Assembly (NCBI GenBank): GCA_963832945.1
Contig: CAWHVV010000006.1
Span: 248,001 to 312,000 of the forward strand
DNA length: 64,000 bases
Direction of reading: 5' to 3'
Source of the DNA: JAFEDN01 sp963832945
Lineage (GTDB): Bacteria > Pseudomonadota > Gammaproteobacteria > Coxiellales > Coxiellaceae
Under the pieces are notes generated by a model. It ran no database searches. It was not told the DNA's origin and saw only the letters and a list, made by a program, of their open reading frames with translations. Both the position numbers and the translations under genes were made by a program. Every line of letters starts with the position of its first letter. Position 1 is the first letter of the stretch. Positions 33,577 through 42,052 of this stretch are shown here, one piece after another.

Positions 33577-33620
33577 GCTCAGGCTTTTTTCTCTCGCCTA
33601 CAAGAAAGAAAAATCTGAGC
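33577..33620 (+). promoter_or_regulatory. 5' leader hairpin
   Basis: GCTCAG (33577-33582) and CTGAGC (33615-33620) are complementary. The stem can extend through the run TTTTTTCT and its partner AGAAAGAAAAA. It lies 37 bp upstream of the next start codon, in a 235-bp AT-rich gap that has no gene. It may be a leader structure or an internal terminator. Confidence 0.35.
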
Positions 33621-33656
33621 AAAAAATGTAATTTTAAACCCTCAGGAGATTCAAAA

Positions 33657-33926
33657 ATGCGTCATGAATACCTAGAATTCAAAGCTAAACCCTTTGTTTT
33701 TCGACTGACAGAGAGCATGATTAACGGCTTAAAAAAAAATTGGAAAAAAATTGCTAAAGAGGACATGGTGATTGAATATAGCGCCGGTTTCTTTCATGCC
33801 ACAGGCAGCGAGTTAGCCATTCTAAGACTCGTCGCTGCGTATCGATACCACAAAGACGCTCATTATAGAGAAGATAAACCGCATTTATTTGCACTGGATA
33901 TTAATCCCTGTTTTCAGAATTTTTAA
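33657..33926 (+). CDS. Hypothetical small protein
   Basis: 89 residues after CAGGAG. It contains FRLTESMINGLKKNWKKIAK (basic amphipathic helix) and GSELAILRLVAAYRYHKDAH (second helix), with many basic and aromatic residues. It resembles small plasmid-encoded regulators but has no motif I can name. It is followed 26 bp later by another small gene. Confidence 0.6.
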   Translation: MRHEYLEFKAKPFVFRLTESMINGLKKNWKKIAKEDMVIEYSAGFFHATGSELAILRLVAAYRYHKDAHYREDKPHLFALDINPCFQNF

Positions 33927-33952
33927 TCCTATTCCACTTCAAGGAGTGAATC

Positions 33953-34183
33953 ATGATGAAATATGTCACCACGATGGTAAAAACTCAAGAATTCCTACCT
34001 AAAGTGAATAAAAATAGTCTCTCAGCAGAACAAAAAGAATCATCTCATTTTGATTTTAAGTTAATCCATGTAGACGGCGCTTGCTATGTCATCCTCTGGA
34101 AAGACGGTAGAAAACAGGAATTAAAAACGCGGAAGCAATTTGAGAATCTCGCTAAAAAACATCGTTGGAAAACAGATTTTTAA
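33953..34183 (+). CDS. Hypothetical small protein
   Basis: 76 residues after AAGGAGTG; ATGATG gives two possible starts one codon apart. The sequence HFDFKLIHVDGACYVILWKD then GRKQELKTRKQFENLAKKHR suggests a small beta-meander followed by a basic helix. A strong terminator follows, so it ends a two-gene transcript with the gene at 33657. Confidence 0.6.
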   Translation: MMKYVTTMVKTQEFLPKVNKNSLSAEQKESSHFDFKLIHVDGACYVILWKDGRKQELKTRKQFENLAKKHRWKTDF

Positions 34184-34198
34184 AAAAACCTAACAGAG

Positions 34199-34236
34199 AA
34201 AGCCGCTTTATAAAACAAGCGGCTTTATTATTTTTT
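34199..34236 (+). terminator. Rho-independent terminator
   Basis: AAAGCCGCTT (34199-34208) and AAGCGGCTTT (34217-34226) form a perfect 10-bp stem with an 8-base loop, followed by ATTATTTTTT. It lies 16 bp after the stop of the gene at 33953-34183. Confidence 0.85.
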
Positions 34237-34252
34237 CAATTCTCTGGGCTGC

Positions 34253-34468
34253 TCATTCTGACACCGCTTCCGGCGAACCTTGACCGGCCTTTTTCTGCCA
34301 GTCTTTATCTTTTTCCAGCACAAAACGCGCCGCCTGCTCGAAAAAGTGATCCATACGTTCGATACCGATCCACTCGTTATAAGATTTGATTGCCACTAAT
34401 AATGACTCATCAAATCTTAAAGAAATGGGGACTTTTTTAGATTTTTGTTGTGGAGTTAATAGCGCCAT
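34253..34468 (-). CDS. Small ribbon-helix-helix-like DNA-binding protein
   Basis: 71 residues from the ATG at 34468, which follows AGAGGTATTTTT; the open frame reaches 23 codons further without a ribosome site. After a basic arm (TPQQKSKKVPI) comes a strand-helix-helix pattern, SLRFDESLLVAIKSYNEWIG then RMDHFFEQAARFVLEKD, typical of RHH repressors and relaxosome accessory factors. It is convergent with the terminator after 34183 and lies next to the candidate oriT. Confidence 0.55.
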   Translation of the reverse strand: MALLTPQQKSKKVPISLRFDESLLVAIKSYNEWIGIERMDHFFEQAARFVLEKDKDWQKKAGQGSPEAVSE

Positions 34469-34902
34469 AAAAATACCTCTTAATTTATAAATTAACTTTG
34501 AGCATCGCCATTTCATAAAAATGACTCCGCTATCCATTTGTGACCCTAACTCAATTAAAATAGAACTGCAAGCTAAAATTAAGCGTTATGACAAATAGTG
34601 AAAAAATTTTCACATCATTATAAAAATGACTGTAAAATAGCGATTAAATGAATTCATTATCATGAAGATCACTAAAACTCAATCCTATAATCCTATCTCC
34701 TATTTTAAAAAAATAAAATTCATTGCTCATCGAATCTCAACCTAAAATTAAATTGATTAATAACCTGAAGATGATTTAAAAATCGTTTGTCAAACACGTC
34801 AAAATTCGTTAAATTGAAGGCATGGAAAAAATCCGTTGGTTAAAACAATGGAATACAGAACGACATCAGAGCTTAGTCAGATCGCGTCTTTTCTTTTGAG
34901 TG

Positions 34903-34931
34903 AGGAACCACACCCGTCGCACTATGAGTGC
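34903..34931 (-). other. Candidate oriT nic region
   Basis: The minus strand reads GTGCGACGGGTGTGGTTCC, which shares GGGTGTGGT and the preceding TGCG with the F-plasmid nic region (cut between T and G in GGGTGT/GG). That would put the nick between 34910 and 34909. A stem-loop, GCACT-atg-AGTGC (34919-34931), abuts it as in other MOBF origins. The rest of the 650-bp gap holds no gene but contains the GAGGTGCA sites described separately. Confidence 0.5.
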
Positions 34932-35008
34932 TGGTGCGGAAAAGTTCAATCATTCAAACCCTTACACTGCAGTACGATCATGCACGAAAAATAGCGGATT
35001 TTCTTGAT

Positions 35009-35114
35009 GAGGTGCAAAGAGGTGCATGGTTTTTCAGGAGGTGCACATCTGCACCTCTCCACATCCCTTTGTTTTCAGCCATTTTTTAAAAAAAGGAGTG
35101 CACATCTGCACCTC
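35009..35114. promoter_or_regulatory. Cluster of GAGGTGCA half-sites and palindromes
   Basis: GAGGTGCA occurs directly at 35009-35016, 35019-35026 and 35038-35045. TGCACCTC completes a 20-bp palindrome at 35050-35057, and a second palindrome (GAGTGCA-catc-TGCACCTC) lies at 35096-35114. The first two sites are 10 bp apart, one helical turn. Such clusters bind dimeric RHH proteins; the next gene (35194) encodes one, so this is probably its operator and/or a relaxosome site. Confidence 0.65.
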
Positions 35115-35193
35115 TTGTGGTAAAACAATAGAGTGAAATTGATGGACGCTGCAAAAGGGCTATTTACTGTTTTTTAGAAAATTGGAGGACATG

Positions 35194-35550
35194 ATGAAAC
35201 GAAGCAGCATCAATATCTCGAAGGGCGATTATAAAAAAATTCAGGCACAGGCTGAAAAAAAATCGATTGCGCTGGCCGATTATATTCGACACCTCATTCA
35301 ACTGGGACTTAAAGTCGAAGAAGCGGCGGAGCATCATTCCAGTGGCCATTCAAACGATTCCGCATCAAAGGATCCGCAAAAAAAACTGTTGACCTGGGAA
35401 TTGGAATCCCGTTATCTCATCCGTTACCTCATTCAAAACGGGTTTGAACGCAGCCTTGACGAGCGAAATGCTTTTTTAAAGGAAGCAAAACAGAAAGCTG
35501 CCTCCCGGGTTGAAGCCTGGTTAAAGGCTCAGGACAACGCCTCTTCTTGA
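35194..35550 (+). CDS. Ribbon-helix-helix protein, probable relaxosome accessory/autoregulator
   Basis: About 118 residues from ATG 35194, with GGAGG just upstream. MKRSSINISKGDYKKIQAQA, then KKSIALADYIRHLIQLGL, is an RHH domain (strand, helix, helix) of the MobB/TraY/TraM-like accessory type. The C-terminal half (LTWELESRYLIRYLIQNG, RNAFLKEAKQKAASRVEAWL) is helical and probably tetramerises or touches the relaxase. It lies between the candidate oriT with its GAGGTGCA palindromes and the traI end of the tra operon, where a relaxosome factor is expected. Confidence 0.7.
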   Translation: MKRSSINISKGDYKKIQAQAEKKSIALADYIRHLIQLGLKVEEAAEHHSSGHSNDSASKDPQKKLLTWELESRYLIRYLIQNGFERSLDERNAFLKEAKQKAASRVEAWLKAQDNASS

Positions 35551-35558
35551 GAAGCGCA

Positions 35559-36206
35559 TTAAAGGTCTAATTCCAGTTCACGTTCCCGTTGCGGGATCGG
35601 CTGGGGCGGCGGCGGGGAGGAAGGGGTCGGGGAGGGACGGCGGTCTTTCACCTCCCAGGATTTGTCTTCCTGAAATAACGGCATTTTCTCTGCGACCGGC
35701 GACAGGAGAGCGCCCTCCACCTGAACCTGTTTTTCCTGGGCCATTCGACATTCGCCTAAACGATTTCCCCAGGCAGAAACCGCATCTGAACCCGTCCCAA
35801 GAGCTATTTTATCCGGGGAAGGGCGGATGGCCTCTGCATAAGGGACTGCCTGCTGTAATTCCGTTTTCACTGCCGCCGTCCCCTGTTCTTTTAACACATC
35901 GTTATAATCCTGGCTTTCGATTTTGGGCTGGGCCATCCACACGGTTTTACCTTGCTGTTGTAACTGCTCGGCGGCAAAACGGATCAGTCGATCACTTTGT
36001 GGACTCTGACCGTCATTATCCAAACACAGGACAATATTGTGATGGGTTTTGGCCGGATCGATGTTTTTAAAATTGGATTTACCCAAGGTAATACGCACAT
36101 CCGCACCCCCCAAAGCCTGATAGACACTGAGGGCGGTTTCGGGGCCTTCGGCCAGATAAGTGACCCCCTGGCTGACCGGCGCTTTACCCCAGCGATTGTA
36201 GCGCAA
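35559..36206 (-). CDS. Toprim domain fragment of a primase-like protein
   Basis: The reading actually opens upstream at about 36225 (LLRDRLRYNRWGKAPVSQG), continuous with the gene at 36184-37176 apart from a frameshift in a GGGGCCGCCC run. TYLAEGPETALSVYQALGG (Toprim Glu) and HHNIVLCLDNDG (the DxD-type acidic pair) mark a Toprim_3 domain, as in primases and plasmid-borne single-strand processing enzymes. A Pro/Arg/Glu-rich tail ends the protein. It probably primes the complementary strand in the recipient. I regard it as the C-terminal half of one split gene. Confidence 0.7.
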   Translation of the reverse strand: MRYNRWGKAPVSQGVTYLAEGPETALSVYQALGGADVRITLGKSNFKNIDPAKTHHNIVLCLDNDGQSPQSDRLIRFAAEQLQQQGKTVWMAQPKIESQDYNDVLKEQGTAAVKTELQQAVPYAEAIRPSPDKIALGTGSDAVSAWGNRLGECRMAQEKQVQVEGALLSPVAEKMPLFQEDKSWEVKDRRPSPTPSSPPPPQPIPQRERELELDL

Positions 36207-37176
36207 CCGATCCCTGAGAAGGGCGGCCCCAGGTTTGTTTTTTCACTTCGACATCCGCCTTTTGAGCAGTCTCTTTATCCAGAAAAATCGCCTGTACCGC
36301 CTGCACCTGATTGGCGCTGTCTTTCGCCACCACCAGCAGCGCGGGATGCACGCTTTCATTTCGGCGCGAATAAATGCCGGGATGAAAACGCACGCTGTCG
36401 GGGAATTTGTCCAAAGTAATGCCCCGATGCTCCCTTAAATACCGTTCCGCCAACGTACCCGCAATGGGTCGGCTTTCTTTTGCCAGCCGCCGCGCATAGT
36501 GGAGACTACGCTGTTGTTCCGGGGTGAGGGGTTGAGAGGCCGCCGGCGGCGATTGGGCGGGTTTAGTCGGGGAAATCAGAGCGCTGTCCTGAACACTGAT
36601 ATCCGCTGAAGAAGTCCCTAAAATTTTTAAGGCTTCCTGCAATACCACCCGAAAATCCCGTCGCCTGTCCAGGTCTTTTTTAAAGGCAATTAAGTCCAAT
36701 AAATGGCCGCCTTCACCGGTTTGAAAATCATGCCATAACCCTCGTTTGTCGCCGTTCATGGTGATCACCAGGCTGCCCTGTTTACTGCCATATCGGTACT
36801 GACCGCCCACCCTGGTTTTCGGTTCACCCAATAATTGCTCCACCACAGACTCCGCCTGATCGGTCAATAATTGGCTGATCCGTTGAGCATCCAGCCGAGA
36901 GGATGGCATGGGTTTTGTTGGGATAGGCTCGGATTTGACAGCCAGTTTATTTTCAGGATAATTTTGATTTTCTGGACGGCCTTCAGGCGGGGAGATCGTT
37001 AAACGCCAGGCATCGGGATTCTCTGGCGTACCCATCCCGGGAGCCGCCGCTTCATCCGGATAAAAGGCCTTCGACACGATCCGATCATAGCCCCGGCGGT
37101 CTTGAGAAATTTCAGGATTCTTAAGCGCCGGAGAGGACTCTGTGAACGGGAATTTCCCCGACGGCTTCCAGCGCAC
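36184..37176 (-). CDS. N-terminal half of primase-like/Toprim protein (frameshifted)
   Basis: 330 codons from a GTG. After a Pro-rich linker, YRYGSKQGSLVITMNGDKRG, then LWHDFQTGEGGHLLDLIAF, resembles the zinc-ribbon-like N-terminal domain of plasmid and phage primases. AERYLREHRGI and HPALLVVAKDSANQVQAVQA then lead to the Toprim domain, which continues in another frame. The last nine codons (from about 36225) are out of frame. Upstream it overlaps the end of the traI helicase, so it may be a C-terminal extension of TraI or a separate gene. Confidence 0.6.
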   Translation of the reverse strand: MRWKPSGKFPFTESSPALKNPEISQDRRGYDRIVSKAFYPDEAAAPGMGTPENPDAWRLTISPPEGRPENQNYPENKLAVKSEPIPTKPMPSSRLDAQRISQLLTDQAESVVEQLLGEPKTRVGGQYRYGSKQGSLVITMNGDKRGLWHDFQTGEGGHLLDLIAFKKDLDRRRDFRVVLQEALKILGTSSADISVQDSALISPTKPAQSPPAASQPLTPEQQRSLHYARRLAKESRPIAGTLAERYLREHRGITLDKFPDSVRFHPGIYSRRNESVHPALLVVAKDSANQVQAVQAIFLDKETAQKADVEVKKQTWGRPSQGSVALQSLG

Positions 37177-37545
37177 TGGATTTACGACCCGGATTGTTTT
37201 GGACGGCTTGCAGTAATCGTGCTTTATCGTCGGTATACAGGGTTACCTGATGGGTGGCTCGGGTCAGCACCACTAATAATGACCGCTGGCTGGTGAGTTG
37301 CGGGCGGTAGCTTTCTGCATTAATCAAAACTTCGGTGATGGTTTTTCCCTGCGCACCATAGCCGGTAATGGCATAAGCATGATCCCAATGTTGTAAGCGA
37401 TGATGAGTACTGATTAATTCAATGGGATTGCCCGTCGGCGTTAGCCCCTGATCGGTTAATTGCAGTGAACGGACGATGATTTTAGCCGGATCGAGGGGTG
37501 GTTTTTGCGGCGCAGGCTTCCCGATTTCACCATGCGGCTGCGGCA
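37121..37545 (-). pseudogene. traI: traI third fragment: helicase C-terminal motifs
   Basis: Reads HGEIGKPAPQKPPLDPAKII, then HWDHAYAITGYGAQGKTITE and SLLVVLTRATHQVTLYTDD. This is the last part of a RecD-like helicase (motifs V and VI) and is needed to complete the helicase begun at 39158. The join to the previous fragment is a frameshift at about 37535-37545. The stop at 37121 may be the natural TraI end or a further frameshift into the primase-like frame. Confidence 0.65.
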
Positions 37546-39158
37546 ACCGGCGTGGGGGTTTCTGGGGCTTTTGACGGCAAAACCACCGCTTCCACCCGCG
37601 CCACCTCCGGGCTGAGCAGCCCCAACGCCTCATCCGTCCGCGTCCAGCGGATTAAATCACCGACCATCAACTCCCGGCGCTCGATCTCATAGACTTCGAC
37701 CCCAGCCCGCTTGCCGCTTTGGTAGGGTTGGGGCTTCCACAACACCGGATCGGAGCCGGGACGCTCCAGTTGCAGGCGCTGCCCTTGAGGGGTGATACCC
37801 GCCACTGTCCAGTATTCCCCTTTATGAATGCCGCCGGACTGACTGACATTAAACCGCAGGACATCCCCGACATGATAAAACCCCACCTGGCTGCGCTCGA
37901 TTTCACTTAAACGCCGGGACACTAAAATATCGGTGATCAGCCTGGGGCCGGTAAGTTCACCCTTCAGGATCAACCCTTCCCGCACCAGTTCATTTTGCAA
38001 AACCCGATCCTCGTTACCGAAGGTGATGATCTGGGTCTGCGCCCGCCTCATGGCATCCCGGCTGACGTAATCCTCAGCAATCAAACCCATTCTCTCAGCG
38101 CGGTTATCCTGCCGCTTGTTTTCATCATCGATAAAACCGCCGACCTCAATGATGCGATTTTCTAAAAGCTGAAAGACGCGCGAGAAATTTTTTTGATAGA
38201 CCGCTTGTACGGCGGCTTGCAGGGTTTCCTCTTTTTGCCGGGTAATCTGCGTCAAATGCACGACCGACAACCCGACCTGCTGCAGCATTTCAAACGGTTT
38301 GCCGGAATCAACAGCGGTATACTGGTGGATATCGCCGACCAACAATCCCCAAGCTTCTAAATGAATCACCGCCTTTAAAAAATCATGCAGGCGTTGATTC
38401 GACACCATGGACGATTCATCCACCACGATACAGCGGCCTCGATACGCTTCCGGCGTGAGCTTGCCGGCGGCGACATTCAATAAAAACCGGTCGAGGGTGT
38501 AACCGGTTAAAGCACGCCCCCGGATTTCTTTGACGGCGGCATGGGTCGGTGCTAAACACAATAAAGATTGCCGGCCTTCCTGTAAGGCCCCGTGAAGGTG
38601 CTGTAACTGTTCGATATGCTGCAGCAGGGTGGTTTTACCCGTGCCGGCAAAACCCTGTAAGAGTACGATGCGGTCGGTTTGCACCGCCAGTTCCCTTAAT
38701 ACCCGGGCATGTTCCTCGCTGGCGGGCGTTTTATCCAAATAGGCGTTAACCACCTCAAGAGACATTCTGGGCGGCAAGACCCCGCGGCCTTGCTGTGCCA
38801 GCGTAACAATTTCTTTTTCCAGCGTCAGCGCCTCGCGTGTTGTCCAGCGCGTGCCATTCTCAGAATACACGCCGCGAATTAATTCGCCCTGTTTTTCCGC
38901 TTCCAGAACGGCTTGTTGTAACGCTTTTTGATTCACCTGACCTAATACATGGGTTAACGCCACGGTCATGACTTCCTTGTGCTCAAAAGCCGCTTCTTTT
39001 TCACTGAGATAGGCTAAGGCATACTGCACGGCTTCTTTAGCCGCGAGTGTGGTGGCGTCAGCCCGGGAAAGCGGTAAGGAAGCCTCGGGGAATCGTTGTA
39101 AAGCGTTTTGAACAGCGGTTTCCAACAGCCGCAAATAATCCGCCGTGGAACGGGACAC
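37527..39158 (-). CDS. traI: TraI second fragment: RecD-type DNA helicase
   Basis: 543 codons. It carries the Walker A GFAGTGKTTLLQ, motif II IVVDESSMVSNQ, VGDIHQYTAVDSGKPFEML (motif III) and TQITRQKEETLQ (motif IV), then an SH3-like region, and stops shortly before motifs V-VI. The frame is open back to about 39195 with LYYDHPVSDAKAVSRSTADY, natural TraI linker sequence, so the GTG at 39158 is only the first start codon after a frameshift. In conjugation this helicase unwinds the transferred strand 5' to 3'. Here it is separated from its relaxase domain by one indel. Confidence 0.8.
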   Translation of the reverse strand: MSRSTADYLRLLETAVQNALQRFPEASLPLSRADATTLAAKEAVQYALAYLSEKEAAFEHKEVMTVALTHVLGQVNQKALQQAVLEAEKQGELIRGVYSENGTRWTTREALTLEKEIVTLAQQGRGVLPPRMSLEVVNAYLDKTPASEEHARVLRELAVQTDRIVLLQGFAGTGKTTLLQHIEQLQHLHGALQEGRQSLLCLAPTHAAVKEIRGRALTGYTLDRFLLNVAAGKLTPEAYRGRCIVVDESSMVSNQRLHDFLKAVIHLEAWGLLVGDIHQYTAVDSGKPFEMLQQVGLSVVHLTQITRQKEETLQAAVQAVYQKNFSRVFQLLENRIIEVGGFIDDENKRQDNRAERMGLIAEDYVSRDAMRRAQTQIITFGNEDRVLQNELVREGLILKGELTGPRLITDILVSRRLSEIERSQVGFYHVGDVLRFNVSQSGGIHKGEYWTVAGITPQGQRLQLERPGSDPVLWKPQPYQSGKRAGVEVYEIERRELMVGDLIRWTRTDEALGLLSPEVARVEAVVLPSKAPETPTPVAAAAW

Positions 39159-39168
39159 CGCTTTGGCA

Positions 39169-42018
39169 TCAGAGACAGGATGGTCGTAATAGAGCCTCGA
39201 TTGCTGTTAATTTATCCCCGGTATGTTTTTCTAAAGTCTTGAGCAATTGGGCGCTATTTTCCGTATAAATCCATGCCTGTTGACCCGCCTGCGCCAACAG
39301 GTAATAAAAAGCCCGCTGATGACTTTGGCGGGATTGGCTGTTTTGGTAGGCGATGACGATATCCGGATGCCGATGCGAAGCCTGCAATGGCGTTAAGGCA
39401 ACGCCGTAATCCCAATGCCGCGACGACATCTCCGATAATTTCCAGCGCGGCAATGGCTTGCCGGATTCATGGCGTAAAGTCAGGTGATGTTCGGTGACGG
39501 CGGTCACGATCACCCGATCTCCTTTGACCAACCCATGCGCTTTGTTGGAACGATGGCATAGCAAGGTATCACCGACGGCAATGGCTCGAGTTTTTTCATC
39601 AAATACCTCGATGGCTCCTTCAGGAGATTTGTCCGGATTCCAGCGGTGGATTCGGCCTTTTTTATCCCGGCTGTTTTTCAGCAGCAATTCATTCGTTTTG
39701 GAATCGATTTTTTCAATCCGGCAATAATCGCCTCGATGAACCCGCAAAGCGCGATCATCCTGGTGGAATCGGATCCACTGGCCGGTGGTGTAATGACGCG
39801 CCGTGTATTGTTCCGCCAATCGAACATAATGCGGCAATAACACCGTGAGGGAAATGTCATGGTTTTGGTTAATTTCTCCGCGGATTTTCAATGCGTCACG
39901 GATGGCGACATTTAACTCATACGCAACTGCTTGTGTGGGAGCCAGTACGACGGTGCGCGCTCGTTCTTCGGGAAATAACCCGGCCACTTGAGCCGCCATT
40001 ACCGCATGGCGTTGTTCCCGGTCTTCAATAGAAATCAGGCGTTGACCGATCTGGGCAAAAGCGGCCACGATGTTTTTTTGTAAGGAATGGGTGATCGCTG
40101 TTTTTAAGGGATCGGAGGGTTCACGCGGTTGAGCAGTCAATTCAGCCGCCAAGATACCATGGGCTAATAATTGGGTTAAAGGTGTGCCGGCGCGCCAGGT
40201 TAAGGTGGACTGTGGATCACCAATTAAAACCAGGTATCCGTTATTGCGTTGCACTTGAGATCGGAGTTCGCAGACTTGTCGAGAGGATAATTGCGTGGCG
40301 TTATCCACAAAGATCATGGGTTTTTTAGGCGCAGGCAGATGTTGCTGCACCCAGGACTCCAGTCGCGAAGGGGTTTCCTGATTTTTCCTCAAATAACTAA
40401 AAACGGTGTCAAATTGTTTATTGTCAAACAGTCGTTGCAGCCATTCGCGCAGATTCGTGGGCGCTTTTTGAATCTGTTTTTGAAGTTGAGTGGTTTCTGC
40501 CTGTTTGGAAGTTAACAAAATCGGTTGATAGCCGCCGATTTTGGCTAAAGTCATCATCGGTTCGATGAGATGGGTTTTTCCCGAACCGGTAGGGCCGGTG
40601 AGTGCCATGAGCTGTCGATCACTGGAAAATAAGGTGCGAATGGCCTGCTGCTGCTCGCGGGTTAAATCAGGGTGTTGCTGCAAAAAAGCTTTCAATAAGG
40701 AAGCGTCAACGATGGGTTGACCACTGGGATGCGATTGATTAATCGTTTGCAATAACGCTTTTTCATAACCTAACAAAGCCGGCGTGGTAAACTGTCGCTC
40801 ACTTTTATCATCACCCATGATCGGAATAAGCTCCCCGGATTGTTGCACCGCCTGTAATGCTGGACTGAGAGCGGATACCGGTACCTCACCGATCCCGTAA
40901 TAAATGGCACGGGCCAGTAAGTCGGTTTCCTTTAACGCGACCTGCGTTTCAGATAAATGTGCCATGGCTTCTTTTATCGCGCATTGCGCTTTTTCCAGCG
41001 TTTCAACCGATATCGGTAGAGTGGGTTGATCCGAAGGGGAGAGCGTCCCGGCAGTCTGATGCCGTGATTGCGCAACCACCTCTCTCGCTTCTTCAAAAGC
41101 CAGCACGCCACACAAGGCGGCCCGGGTTTCCCATAAATTTTTCAATGTCCCACGGTCAATGGCTTGCTTGGCGCGACGGGTTTTGAGCGTGGCTAATTCT
41201 GCCGCTTTTGCACCCGACAATCCGTGAGATTTTAAATAAGCTTCAATGTCCCGACGGCGTTGAGAGAAAGTCGCCAGACTTTCCCGCGAAATCCCGGCGA
41301 TTTCAAAAAATCCGTGTGCGCCGGTTTTTTCGACGGTATAGCCGCGTTGCTGCAATTCATACGCGAGTTCCGCGCGAAATAACGCGCCATAATATTTTTG
41401 ATGATGACGCACGGCCTCTAAAAAACCATCCGGTGTTCCCAATGTGTCCTGCGCATAATGACCGAGTTTTGAAGCCAAAGATCGCCACTGGCCGTCCTGA
41501 CGCAGGGTGGCGTTCATCACCACACAGTGCGTGTGGAGTTGTGGATCGCCGTCCCGCGAAATATCATGTAAAAATCGCGCCACGACTAAATTACCGGTGC
41601 GCTCCACCTTTAAAACACCGTCTTTTCTCACCCGGGTTTTGGCCTGCTCCCGTTCAATCCCCTCCAGCACGCGATCTGTGGCGGTTTCGATGGCTTTAAA
41701 AATCCGCTCGTCTTCACCCAACAACGCTAAAATCGATACGGATTTAGGCACACTGAAGGTTAAATCAAAACCGGGGCGGTGAATGATTTCACCGTCAACT
41801 TTTTTCCCTAACTGTTGACCGCCGGGTAAATGACCCTGTAATAAAGCAGTAAATTGTTTAGAATCCACAGCGCCGGAAAGTCCTAATGCCGCCGCGCCTT
41901 TTCCCCACCATTGACTGTGTTCCTGCGCTAAAGAATTACCTTCGGTGTAATAATTCTCCTGACCTAAAAAATAATGCGCGGCCTGTTCGACATTTTTGAT
42001 GATTTTAGTGGATAGCAT
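39169..42018 (-). CDS. traI: TraI N-terminal part: MOBF relaxase plus first helicase-like domain
   Basis: 949 codons. Nicks oriT and stays bound to the 5' end of the transferred strand. The MOBF core is clear: Tyr pair NYY at 22-24, FDLTFSVPKSVS (84-95), and the three-His metal site HDISRDGDPQLHTH (His151, His162, His164). A first helicase-like region has an intact P-loop (GPTGSGKT) and RREPSD-like segments, equivalent to the regulatory helicase-like domain of F TraI. The true reading frame leaves this ORF near 39190-39197; the last nine codons (ALLRPSCL) are out of frame. The relaxase should be functional even if the helicase is not. Confidence 0.92.
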   Translation of the reverse strand: MLSTKIIKNVEQAAHYFLGQENYYTEGNSLAQEHSQWWGKGAAALGLSGAVDSKQFTALLQGHLPGGQQLGKKVDGEIIHRPGFDLTFSVPKSVSILALLGEDERIFKAIETATDRVLEGIEREQAKTRVRKDGVLKVERTGNLVVARFLHDISRDGDPQLHTHCVVMNATLRQDGQWRSLASKLGHYAQDTLGTPDGFLEAVRHHQKYYGALFRAELAYELQQRGYTVEKTGAHGFFEIAGISRESLATFSQRRRDIEAYLKSHGLSGAKAAELATLKTRRAKQAIDRGTLKNLWETRAALCGVLAFEEAREVVAQSRHQTAGTLSPSDQPTLPISVETLEKAQCAIKEAMAHLSETQVALKETDLLARAIYYGIGEVPVSALSPALQAVQQSGELIPIMGDDKSERQFTTPALLGYEKALLQTINQSHPSGQPIVDASLLKAFLQQHPDLTREQQQAIRTLFSSDRQLMALTGPTGSGKTHLIEPMMTLAKIGGYQPILLTSKQAETTQLQKQIQKAPTNLREWLQRLFDNKQFDTVFSYLRKNQETPSRLESWVQQHLPAPKKPMIFVDNATQLSSRQVCELRSQVQRNNGYLVLIGDPQSTLTWRAGTPLTQLLAHGILAAELTAQPREPSDPLKTAITHSLQKNIVAAFAQIGQRLISIEDREQRHAVMAAQVAGLFPEERARTVVLAPTQAVAYELNVAIRDALKIRGEINQNHDISLTVLLPHYVRLAEQYTARHYTTGQWIRFHQDDRALRVHRGDYCRIEKIDSKTNELLLKNSRDKKGRIHRWNPDKSPEGAIEVFDEKTRAIAVGDTLLCHRSNKAHGLVKGDRVIVTAVTEHHLTLRHESGKPLPRWKLSEMSSRHWDYGVALTPLQASHRHPDIVIAYQNSQSRQSHQRAFYYLLAQAGQQAWIYTENSAQLLKTLEKHTGDKLTAIEALLRPSCL

Positions 42019-42052
42019 GACAGGTTCTCCCGGGTTTTATCTTTGTCTTTCA

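Noticed and set aside
37546..37633. The first 30 codons of the frame opening at 37633 as part of TraI
   Set aside because: They are an Arg/Trp-rich shadow of the overlapping helicase frame; the natural reading enters this frame only near 37545.
39494..41782. Plus-strand ORFs of 75-160 codons within traI
   Set aside because: They are antisense shadows of the relaxase coding sequence, without ribosome sites or recognisable domains.
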